This document shows, piece by piece, positions 1 through 6,449 of a DNA stretch of 11,321 bases. The stretch is from an uncultured Rhodanobacter sp. (GTDB taxonomy: Bacteria > Pseudomonadota > Gammaproteobacteria > Xanthomonadales > Rhodanobacteraceae): assembly GCA_903827735.1 (NCBI GenBank), contig CAIKJM010000588.1, positions 1 through 11,321 on the forward strand. Direction: 5' to 3'. The notes beneath the pieces are model-generated. The model saw nothing but the letters and a program-made list of their open reading frames with translations. It was not told where the DNA came from and made no database searches. Numbering within the stretch: the stretch's first letter is position 1; the number at the start of each line of letters is the position of its first letter. The translations under genes were made by a program, and so were the position numbers.

Positions 1-651
1 CCAGTCGCCGTCACTGAGCGTGCTGCCGGCTTCCATCGCGATCTGCAGACCCGACTCGCTGGCCTGACGGCGCTCCTGCCGAATATTTTTCCTTTTCTTG
101 CCGGTGAGGCCGGCGAGAAACGCTTCGAAATGCCGGTAGCCGCGGTTGTGCCAGTGAAACTGCCAGTCGAAGCGCTGCAGCCAGCGTTCGTCAAACGCGG
201 ACAAATCGACCTCGCGCAGAAAATTGACGTGCACCGACGACAGCCCCAGCCGCTCGGTTTCGGCGACCAGCGCAGCGACCAGCAGCTTTTTGGTTTCCTC
301 GCTGCGCGCCAGCAGCCGCGGCCCCGGCACGGGCGAGTAGGGCGCGGCGCAGAGCAGCTTGGGGTAGTAATCGCCGCCCGCGCGTTCGAAGGCGTTGGCC
401 CAAGAAAAGTCGAACACGAATTCGCCGTGCGAGTTGCCCTTCAGATACGCCGGGGCGGCAGCGATCAATTGATCGCCGTCGACGATGACCAGATGATGCG
501 CCTGCCAGCCGTAGTCGCGCCGCAGGCAGCCGTGTTCTTCCATGCCGCGCAAAAAGGCGTAGCTCACGAACGGGTTGCCGTCGTCGATCAGCGCATCCCA
601 CTGCGCGGCGTCGACGCCGGCCAGATTGTCGAGCACGCGAAGTTCGCTCAT
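1..651 (-). CDS. FemAB-like GNAT N-acyltransferase (COG3146/DUF482 type), C-terminal part cut by window edge
   Basis: The reading frame starts at the ATG complementary to 649-651 and stays open for 217 codons to the window edge, so the C-terminal part is missing; family members usually have roughly 380 residues. The protein begins MSELRVLDNL. It carries blocks I associate with COG3146 proteins: NPFVSYAFL (about residues 26-34), AAPAYLKGNSHGEFVFDFSW (65-84), YYPKLLCAAPYSPVPGPRLL (95-114), SSVHVNFL and FHWHNRGY, then a basic GKKRKNIRQERR stretch. These proteins are predicted acyltransferases with a FemAB-like double GNAT fold and are sometimes labelled peptidoglycan biosynthesis proteins; their substrate is not established. 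The start lies 65 bp after the trxB stop on the same strand, so read-through from trxB is likely. No strong Shine-Dalgarno sequence precedes the ATG. The family call is firm, the function is not. Confidence 0.87.
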   Translation of the reverse strand, partial: MSELRVLDNLAGVDAAQWDALIDDGNPFVSYAFLRGMEEHGCLRRDYGWQAHHLVIVDGDQLIAAAPAYLKGNSHGEFVFDFSWANAFERAGGDYYPKLLCAAPYSPVPGPRLLARSEETKKLLVAALVAETERLGLSSVHVNFLREVDLSAFDERWLQRFDWQFHWHNRGYRHFEAFLAGLTGKKRKNIRQERRQASESGLQIAMEAGSTLSDGDW

Positions 652-682
652 CGATCTACTCTACGACAGCGCTGATCAATGA

Positions 683-708
683 TGCGTCCAGCGCGACGCC
701 GCGACGCA
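683..708 (-). other. imperfect hairpin between trxB and the downstream acyltransferase gene
   Basis: TGCGTC at 683-688 pairs with GACGCA at 703-708. Inside it GCG at 691-693 pairs with CGC at 700-702. This gives nine base pairs with a two-base bulge and a six-base loop. It begins eight bases after the trxB stop in the minus-strand transcript. No T-run follows, so it is not a standard intrinsic terminator; it could stabilise the trxB mRNA end or be incidental in GC-rich DNA. Confidence 0.35.
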
Positions 709-716
709 CGGGCGAC

Positions 717-1682
717 TCAGCCGATCAGATTCTGCTGATCCAGCCAACGCTCGGCGTCGAGCGCCGCCATGCAGCCGAAGCCGGCCGAGGTGATGGCCTG
801 GCGATAGACGTGGTCAGCCACGTCGCCGGCTGCGAACACGCCGGGCACCGAGGTCGATGTGGCCATGCCGTGCAGGCCGCTCTGAATCTTGATGTAGCCG
901 TCGTGCATCTCCAACTGGCCATCGAAGATGCCAGTGTTCGGCGTATGCCCGATCGCGACGAAAAAGCCGGTGGCTTCGATCTCGCGGGTGGTGCCAGATT
1001 CGATGTCTTTCACGCGCACGCCGGTGACGCCGGAGTCGTCGCCCAGCACTTCATCGATGCCCGAATTCCAGACCAGCTCGATCTTGCCGGCGGCGGCTTT
1101 CTCGAACAGCTTGTCTTGCATGATCTTCTCCGCGCGCAGCTTGTCGCGGCGATGGATCAGATAAACCTTTTTCGCGATATTGGATAGGTACAGCGCCTCT
1201 TCGACGGCCGTGTTGCCGCCGCCGATCACCACCACGTCCTGCTCGCGGAAAAAGAAGCCGTCGCAAGTGGCGCAGGCGGACACGCCACGGCCCTTGAACT
1301 TCTCTTCCGAGGCAATGCCCAGATATTTGGCCGTGGCACCGGTGGTCACGATCAGCGCGTCGGCGGTGTAGGTGCCCGAATCGCCCTTCAGCACGAACGG
1401 GCGCTGCTGCAGATCCACCGAGTGGATGTGGTCGAAGATCATTTCGGTGTGGAAACGCTCGGCGTGTTCGGCCATGCGCTTCATCAGATCCGGCCCCTGC
1501 AAACCCTCCACGTCGCCGGGCCAGTTGTCCACCTCGGTCGTGGTCATCAGCTGGCCGCCCTGCTGCAGGCCGGTGATCATGGTCGGCTTGAGGTTGGCGC
1601 GCGCGGCATACACTGCGGCGGTATAGCCGGCGGGGCCGGAGCCCAGGATCAGCAGTCGGCTGTGTTTGGTGGCGTGGCTCAT
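717..1682 (-). CDS. trxB: thioredoxin-disulfide reductase
   Basis: This flavoenzyme transfers electrons from NADPH through FAD and a redox-active disulfide to thioredoxin in the cytoplasm. The 321-residue product has the same length as E. coli TrxB. It shows, in order, an FAD-binding GSGPAGYTAAVYAARA segment (about 14-29), the catalytic CATC pair (C137 and C140) followed by DGFFFRE, an NADPH-binding GGGNTAVEEALYLS segment (154-167) with the phosphate-contacting HRRDKLRA, and a second FAD contact AAGDVAD near 284-290. The frame stays open for 71 codons upstream. I chose the ATG at 1680-1682 because the FAD motif then sits at the usual distance and AAGGA (complement of 1691-1695) lies eight bases before it. 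The gene is divergent from ald and probably co-transcribed with the acyltransferase gene after it. The family assignment is essentially certain. Confidence 0.97.
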   Translation of the reverse strand: MSHATKHSRLLILGSGPAGYTAAVYAARANLKPTMITGLQQGGQLMTTTEVDNWPGDVEGLQGPDLMKRMAEHAERFHTEMIFDHIHSVDLQQRPFVLKGDSGTYTADALIVTTGATAKYLGIASEEKFKGRGVSACATCDGFFFREQDVVVIGGGNTAVEEALYLSNIAKKVYLIHRRDKLRAEKIMQDKLFEKAAAGKIELVWNSGIDEVLGDDSGVTGVRVKDIESGTTREIEATGFFVAIGHTPNTGIFDGQLEMHDGYIKIQSGLHGMATSTSVPGVFAAGDVADHVYRQAITSAGFGCMAALDAERWLDQQNLIG

Positions 1683-1690
1683 GGGTATAA

Positions 1691-1695
1691 TCCTT
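1691..1695 (-). promoter_or_regulatory. Shine-Dalgarno sequence of trxB
   Basis: AAGGA on the minus strand lies eight bases before the ATG at 1682. It supports that start over the longer open frame that reaches to 1895. Confidence 0.7.
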
Positions 1696-1740
1696 GGGTT
1701 TGCTGGACGCTTTGATCGCAGCTTGATAGTCGTTCGTGTC

Positions 1741-1809
1741 GCCCGCGTTTCCGTCCAAGAGACGGTTGGGGACGACAACTTTCCATCCGCAAGGATGGGG
1801 AACGCGGGC
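1741..1809 (+). ncRNA. candidate structured leader RNA upstream of ald (three-way junction)
   Basis: Three nested or adjacent stems can form. P1 is a perfect 9-bp stem, 1741-1749 with 1801-1809. P2 is CCGTC 1751-1755 with GACGG 1761-1765, closing a CAAGA loop. P3 is CCATCC 1783-1788 with GGATGG 1793-1798, closing a GCAA tetraloop, and can be extended by two U-G pairs so that it would stack directly on P1. A 15-base strand rich in G and A joins P2 to P3. GCAA is a stable GNRA loop only on the plus strand, which favours the ald transcript. I do not recognise it as a known riboswitch class. The fold was found by eye; no energy or covariation was computed, and GC-rich DNA gives chance stems. Confidence 0.35.
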
Positions 1810-1814
1810 CCGCG
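1803..1814. repeat. 12-bp perfect palindrome overlapping the 3' arm of the leader stem
   Basis: CGCGGGCCCGCG is self-complementary. Its left half is part of the 3' strand of the P1 stem. Its right half, CCCGCG, repeats the sequence of the P1 5' strand (1742-1747), so the two could compete for the same partner only between molecules or in DNA. It might be a protein site or chance. Confidence 0.3.
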
Positions 1815-1865
1815 ATTCAAGCGCTGCGGCAATGGATATTCACCAATCCCGCTCTCAACCCCTTT

Positions 1866-1884
1866 GGCGCGTTCCCATAGCGCC
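1866..1884 (+). other. small hairpin just upstream of the ald ribosome binding site
   Basis: GGCGC at 1866-1870 can pair with GCGCC at 1880-1884 around a nine-base loop. It ends 15 bases before the AGGA at 1900-1903. It could be part of a leader that controls translation, but five base pairs are weak evidence alone. Confidence 0.25.
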
Positions 1885-1912
1885 TGCCATGACAACCACA
1901 GGACTGCCTCCC

Positions 1913-2977
1913 ATGCGTATCGGTATCCCCTCCGAAACCAAGACCCTCGAAGGTCGTGTCGCCCTGGTGCCTGCTGCCGCCGCCGATCTGGTGCGCCGCG
2001 GCCACGAGGTATTCATTCAGGCCGGTGCCGGCCTGAAAAGCGGCTTTTCCGACGAGGCCTATAGCAGCGCCGGCATCAAGATCGTGGCTGACGCCGCGGC
2101 GCTGTATGAGGCCGGCGAGCTGATCGTCAAAGTGAAGGAGCCCGTCGCCGGCGATCTGGCGCTACTGAAGAAGCATCACCTGCTGTTCTGCTACCTGCAT
2201 CTGGCGGCGGAGCCCGCGCTGACCAAGAGCCTGCTCGATATCGGCCTGACCGGCATCGCGTTCGAGTCGGTGGACGAGAACGGCGTGCTGCCGCTGCTGC
2301 TGCCGATGTCGGTGATCGCCGGCCGTATCGCCACCCAGATCGGCACCACGCTGCTGCATCGTCCGCAGGGCGGCAAGGGCAAGCTGCTCGGCGGCATGGC
2401 TTCCACCCCGCGCGGCAAGGTCGTGGTGCTGGGCGCTGGTGCGGCCGGTGGCAACGCCGCCGCGCTGGCTGCCGCGGCCGGTGCCAACGTGGTGGTGTTC
2501 GACAAGCGCCAGGATCGCCTCGCCGAAATGATGGCGATGGGTCCGAACGTCACCGCGCTGTACGCCTACGAGTCGTCCGTGGCCGAAGAAGTGCGCGATG
2601 CCGACATCGTCGTCGGTGCCGTGCTGATCCCCAGCGCCAAGGCGCCGCGCGTGGTCACCGAAGCGATGGTCAAGACGATGGAGCCGGGCAGCGTGCTGGT
2701 GGATATTTCGATCGACCAGGGCGGCTGCTTCGAAACCTCCAAGCCGACCACCTGGAAAGAGCCGACCTATGATGTGCACGGCGTGACGCACTTCTGCGTC
2801 ACCAATATGCCGGGCGCGGTGCCGCAGACCTCGTCGGTGGCCATCTCGGCGGCGATCCTGCCGTACGTGCAGCGTCTGGCGGCCGGCAACGAGTGGCGCG
2901 AGTTTGCGCCGCTGAGCGGCGGCATCAATATCGACGGCGGCAAGCTGGTGCATCCGGCATTGCAGGGTATGCTCTGA
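1913..2977 (+). CDS. ald: alanine dehydrogenase
   Basis: This enzyme catalyses the reversible, NAD-dependent oxidative deamination of L-alanine to pyruvate and ammonia. The 354-residue protein starts MRIGIPSETK. It places the known Ald residues at their standard numbers: Arg15, Lys75 (VKVKEP) and His96 (YLHLAAEP). The catalytic aspartate falls at D268 within SIDQGG, two short of the usual 270. The nucleotide-binding Rossmann segment is VVLGAGAAGGNAA (171-183), and CVTNMPGAVPQTSS matches the family. That numbering is why I chose this ATG over in-frame ATGs at 1832 and 1889; AGGA at 1900-1903 gives a nine-base spacing. The C-terminus is slightly shorter than the roughly 370-residue norm. It is divergent from trxB and followed closely by ftsK. 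Control through the leader fold at 1741-1809 is inference. Confidence 0.95.
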   Translation: MRIGIPSETKTLEGRVALVPAAAADLVRRGHEVFIQAGAGLKSGFSDEAYSSAGIKIVADAAALYEAGELIVKVKEPVAGDLALLKKHHLLFCYLHLAAEPALTKSLLDIGLTGIAFESVDENGVLPLLLPMSVIAGRIATQIGTTLLHRPQGGKGKLLGGMASTPRGKVVVLGAGAAGGNAAALAAAAGANVVVFDKRQDRLAEMMAMGPNVTALYAYESSVAEEVRDADIVVGAVLIPSAKAPRVVTEAMVKTMEPGSVLVDISIDQGGCFETSKPTTWKEPTYDVHGVTHFCVTNMPGAVPQTSSVAISAAILPYVQRLAAGNEWREFAPLSGGINIDGGKLVHPALQGML

Positions 2978-3006
2978 GCAAGTCTGCGAAAGGGAAGCCT
3001 TCCAAG

Positions 3007-5331
3007 GTGGCGCGCATTGCAACCGCAAAACAGCAACCCAAGGAAGGCCTCAGCGAGGAGCTGAAGCGCCGGCTGCGTGAAGCCGGCGCCCTGCTGCTGA
3101 TGCCGCTGGCGCTGTATCTGCTGGTGTGCCTGCTCAGCTACGACGCCCGCGATCCGAGCTGGACCAACGCCAGCCAGATCAACATCGTGCAGAACTTCGG
3201 CGGCACGTTCGGTGCGCATATCGCCGATCTGCTGCGCTGGATCTTTGGTTACGTCGCCTACTGCTTTCCGCTGCTGCTGCTGTTGCTGGGCGTACAGGTG
3301 CTGCGCCAGCGCGGCGAGCGCCGCGTGCACGCGTGGGAGCCGTCGCTGCGGCTGATCGGCTCGGTGTTTTTCTTCATCACCGGCCCCGCGCTGCTCTACC
3401 TCAACTTTGGCGATGATCCCGTGCCGCCCCAGGGCGCCGGCGGCATCATCGGCCTGTGGGTGGGACGTCCTCTTTCGCAGGCTTTGGACAAGGGTGCGCC
3501 GCTGCTGCTGCTGGCGCTGTTCCTGGTCGCCGTGACGCTGGCCACCGGGCTATCGTGGTTCAAGCTGATGGACTGGACCGGTCAGACCGTGCTCCGGCTC
3601 GGCGGCTGGTTCAAGGGCAAGATGCGCGAAGCGCCGCAGGCGATGGCCGCGCGTCAGGCCCGCACCGAGCGCGACGTGGTGAAGAAGGCCGATGCGGTGA
3701 AGCAGGCCAACCGCGAGCCGGTGCGCATCGAGTCGCCGCCAGCGCCGGTGGTCAAGAGCGAGCGAGCCAAACTGGAAACGCAGATTCCGCTGTTTGCCGG
3801 CGCGGCCACGCCGGGCGAACTGCCGCCGCTGTCGCTGCTGGACGAGGCGCCGCCGCAGGGCCCGGGCTATTCGGAAGAGACGCTGGAAGTGCTCTCGCGC
3901 CAGGTCGAGTTCAAGCTGAAGGACTTCAAGATCGAGGCCAAGGTCGTCGGCGCCTATCCGGGCCCGGTGATCACCCGCTTCGAGATGGAGCCGGCCGCCG
4001 GCGTGCGCGGCTCGCAGGTGTCGAGTCTGGACAAGGACATCGCCCGCGGCCTTTCCGTGGTCAGCGTGCGCGTGGTCGACGTGATTCCGGGCAAGAACGT
4101 GATCGGCCTGGAAATACCCAATACCCACAAGCAGATCGTCTATCTGTCGGAGATCCTGCGTTCGGACAAGTACGACCAGCTGAAGTCGCCGCTGGCGCTG
4201 GCGCTGGGCAAGGACATCGGCGGCAAGCCCGTGGTGGTGGATCTGGCCAAGATGCCGCATCTGCTCGTCGCGGGCACCACCGGCTCGGGTAAATCGGTGG
4301 CGGTCAATGCGATGGTGCTGAGCCTGTTGTACAAGGCCAGCTCGAAAGACGTGCGCATGATCATGATCGACCCGAAGATGCTCGAGCTCTCGGTGTACGA
4401 GGGCATTCCGCATCTGCTGGCGCCGGTGGTGACCGACATGAAGGAGGCGGCCAACGCGCTGCGCTGGTGCGTTGCCGAAATGGAGCGCCGCTACAAGCTG
4501 ATGGCCGCGGTCGGCGTGCGCAACCTCGGCGGTTTCAACAAGAAGGTGAAGGACGCCGAGAACGCCGGTCAGCCGCTGCTCGATCCGCTGTTCCGTCCCA
4601 ACCCCGAAATGCCCAACCTCGCGGCCGAGCAGCTGGAGCCGCTGCCGTACATCGTGATCATCATCGACGAGTTCGCCGACATGATGATGATCGTCGGCAA
4701 GAAGGTCGAAGAGCTGATCGCGCGACTGGCGCAGAAGGCGCGTGCGGCCGGCGTGCATCTGATACTCGCCACGCAGCGTCCGTCGGTCGACGTGATCACC
4801 GGCCTGATCAAGGCGAATATCCCCACGCGCATCGCCTTCCAGGTCTCTAGCAAGATCGACTCGCGCACGATTCTCGACCAGTCCGGCGCTGAAGCCCTGC
4901 TGGGTCACGGCGACATGCTTTACCTGCCGCCGGGCACGGCCACGCCCGAGCGCGTGCACGGCGCCTTCGTCGACGATCACGAGGTGCATCAGGTCGTCGC
5001 GTGGCTGAAATCGCAGGGCGCGCCGCAGTACATCGAGGGCGTGCTGGAAGAAGTGCAGGCGACCAGCGACGGCAAGTTCATCAACGACGCCGGCCTGCCG
5101 CAGGACGGCGAAGAAGGCGGCGGCGACGCCGAAACCGTGCTGTACGACAAGGCCGTCGCCATCGTCACGCAGACCCGCCGCGCGTCGATCTCCGGCGTGC
5201 AGCGCCACCTGCGCATCGGCTACAACCGCGCCGCCCGACTGGTCGAGCAGATGGAAGCCGACGGCGTCGTCAGCGCCCCCCAGCACAACGGCAACCGCGA
5301 AGTGCTGGCGCCGCCACCGCCGAAGAACTGA
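3007..5331 (+). CDS. ftsK: DNA translocase FtsK
   Basis: FtsK anchors at the division septum and pumps double-stranded DNA so that chromosome termini are segregated and dimers resolved with XerCD. The 774-residue product has four hydrophobic segments (about 30-46, 75-99, 116-135, 166-186). A short basic linker leads to the motor with Walker A GTTGSGKS (423-430) and Walker B IVIIIDEFAD (549 on). A C-terminal winged-helix gamma domain (about 709-770, RRASISGVQRHLRIGYNRAARLVEQ) reads the orienting DNA motifs. It lacks the long E. coli linker, like Pseudomonas and Xanthomonas FtsK. The start is uncertain. No ATG lies between the ald stop and the first membrane helix. I use GTG at 3007, with AAAGGGAAG at 2989-2997 upstream. 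CTG at 2974, overlapping the ald stop, or GTG at 2893 inside ald are alternatives. Identity is certain. Confidence 0.95.
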   Translation: MARIATAKQQPKEGLSEELKRRLREAGALLLMPLALYLLVCLLSYDARDPSWTNASQINIVQNFGGTFGAHIADLLRWIFGYVAYCFPLLLLLLGVQVLRQRGERRVHAWEPSLRLIGSVFFFITGPALLYLNFGDDPVPPQGAGGIIGLWVGRPLSQALDKGAPLLLLALFLVAVTLATGLSWFKLMDWTGQTVLRLGGWFKGKMREAPQAMAARQARTERDVVKKADAVKQANREPVRIESPPAPVVKSERAKLETQIPLFAGAATPGELPPLSLLDEAPPQGPGYSEETLEVLSRQVEFKLKDFKIEAKVVGAYPGPVITRFEMEPAAGVRGSQVSSLDKDIARGLSVVSVRVVDVIPGKNVIGLEIPNTHKQIVYLSEILRSDKYDQLKSPLALALGKDIGGKPVVVDLAKMPHLLVAGTTGSGKSVAVNAMVLSLLYKASSKDVRMIMIDPKMLELSVYEGIPHLLAPVVTDMKEAANALRWCVAEMERRYKLMAAVGVRNLGGFNKKVKDAENAGQPLLDPLFRPNPEMPNLAAEQLEPLPYIVIIIDEFADMMMIVGKKVEELIARLAQKARAAGVHLILATQRPSVDVITGLIKANIPTRIAFQVSSKIDSRTILDQSGAEALLGHGDMLYLPPGTATPERVHGAFVDDHEVHQVVAWLKSQGAPQYIEGVLEEVQATSDGKFINDAGLPQDGEEGGGDAETVLYDKAVAIVTQTRRASISGVQRHLRIGYNRAARLVEQMEADGVVSAPQHNGNREVLAPPPPKN

Positions 5332-5335
5332 TCCG

Positions 5336-6418
5336 ATGCGGCGATCCATCGGCATGAGTCGCCGCGACTTGCTACACGCCAGATTTTGTTCGCTCGCGTT
5401 TGCCTTCGCGCTTTACGCGCTTGCCTGGATTCTGCTGCAGCATGGCGCAAAGCTGTCGCCACGCCTGGCGATGTTTCCCCATGGGCCGGTACTGTTCGAT
5501 TTTCTACTGACCGCGCCGGCCTTCGGCTGGTGGATGTATCGGCGCGATCGCAAAAAAGCCTGGCGAAGTGCGCTTGGCATCGCTGCACTGGGCCTGCTGG
5601 CCGCCAGGCATTTGATGCCGGCCCCTTCCCTGGAAACTTCCCACGAACTGTCGGCTCTGCGTGCGCTGCTGTGGCTCGGTGCGGCGGCAGTCGAAATGAT
5701 GCTCATCGTGCAGATGTTTCGTTGCGCGGGTTCGGCGGCGCGAGGGATCAATCCCGGCTATGCGCTGCAGGATAGGATCGTCCAACGCTTTGGCCATGGT
5801 GCGTTGGGTCGAGCTATCGGTTTCGAGGCGCGAATGTGGCTGCACGCGCTGATGCCGCGGCAAATGGCATGGCGTTATCGAGGCGCTCGGCATTTCAGCT
5901 ATCACCTGAAAGATGGCTACGCGGCGAACCTGCAGGGCTATCTGGTGTTACTGCTGATTGGCCTGCCGGCGCAGCATCTCCTGCTGCAGCTCTTCAGCCA
6001 CCCGCTGGCCTGGATCATCGATGGGCTGACCGCGTACGGCGTGCTTTTTCTGCTGGCTCACTACCGAGCCTGCCAGGTTTGCCCGGTATCGATGGATGGG
6101 CAGAACGTGTATCTGCGTCACGGCCTGCGCGTGCATGAGCAGGTGATTGCACTGCATTCGATTGTCGCGGTCGAGCGTGTCGTCGAGCCGGTCAGCGGCC
6201 GGGCGCCGGGAACATTGAATCTCGCCGGTGCGGGTCAGCCCAACGTTTGCCTCCGTCTGCGACATGCATTGCCGGTCGAGGGCATGTATGGATTGATCCG
6301 ATCGGTCGATACGATGTATCTGGGACTGGATCGGGCGGCTGCTTTCATCGCGGCGCTGGATGCACTCCGCGCGGTCGGTGATCTTTCTTGCGAGCGGGTC
6401 GGCTGCAGCGAACTCTGA
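5336..6418 (+). CDS. uncharacterised multi-pass membrane protein, possible C-terminal PH-like domain
   Basis: I do not recognise this 360-residue protein. It starts at an ATG four bases after the ftsK stop; a second ATG lies six codons later at 5354, and neither has a good Shine-Dalgarno sequence. Hydrophobic segments are visible near residues 15-35, 48-66, 78-93, 108-127, 198-220 and 226-242. Between the fourth and fifth lies a basic loop (about 130-196, with RYRGARHFSYHLKDGY). The last 110 residues are soluble and look strand-rich (VSMDGQNVYLRHGLRVHEQVI, then NVCLRLRHALPVEGMYGL). This layout of a membrane anchor plus a small beta domain recalls bacterial PH-like membrane proteins of unknown function; that is impression only. 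Close spacing suggests co-transcription with ftsK, without proving a shared role. It meets the next gene tail to tail across 31 bp. Confidence 0.8.
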   Translation: MRRSIGMSRRDLLHARFCSLAFAFALYALAWILLQHGAKLSPRLAMFPHGPVLFDFLLTAPAFGWWMYRRDRKKAWRSALGIAALGLLAARHLMPAPSLETSHELSALRALLWLGAAAVEMMLIVQMFRCAGSAARGINPGYALQDRIVQRFGHGALGRAIGFEARMWLHALMPRQMAWRYRGARHFSYHLKDGYAANLQGYLVLLLIGLPAQHLLLQLFSHPLAWIIDGLTAYGVLFLLAHYRACQVCPVSMDGQNVYLRHGLRVHEQVIALHSIVAVERVVEPVSGRAPGTLNLAGAGQPNVCLRLRHALPVEGMYGLIRSVDTMYLGLDRAAAFIAALDALRAVGDLSCERVGCSEL

Positions 6419-6449
6419 CGGGTCGTTGTTCGCTTGTCAGAGAAGTCTT

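Larger units (their letters stand above)
1683..1912. promoter_or_regulatory. divergent trxB/ald control region
   Basis: This 230-bp gap must hold promoters for both trxB (minus) and ald (plus). I see no strong sigma-70 pair in either direction. GATAGT at 1725-1730 is a weak -10 candidate for ald that would place the transcript start close to 1737, just before the structured segment at 1741-1809. Its -35 partner is poor. On the other strand, TATCAA over the same bases is an equally weak -10 for trxB. Two in-frame ATGs at 1832 and 1889 lie upstream of the chosen ald start. Confidence 0.45.

Noticed and set aside
1686..1691. TATAAT on the plus strand as a promoter -10 for ald
   Set aside because: No -35 at 16-18 bases (TGTTTG is poor). 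It overlaps the trxB start and ribosome site, where the A/T is explained by the translation signal.
1683..1895. 71-codon N-terminal extension of trxB
   Set aside because: The 321-residue form matches E. coli TrxB in length and places the FAD motif and a Shine-Dalgarno sequence correctly.
3550..5355. Long open frame (601 codons) on the minus strand opposite ftsK
   Set aside because: It is the mirror of a certain ftsK gene. Its product is rich in H, R, D and Q with no domain logic, as antisense frames in GC-rich DNA usually are.
6419..6449. Bidirectional terminator in the 31-bp tail-to-tail gap
   Set aside because: AGAAG-T-CTTCT is symmetric but has no room for an RNA loop and no T-run; no terminator can be claimed.
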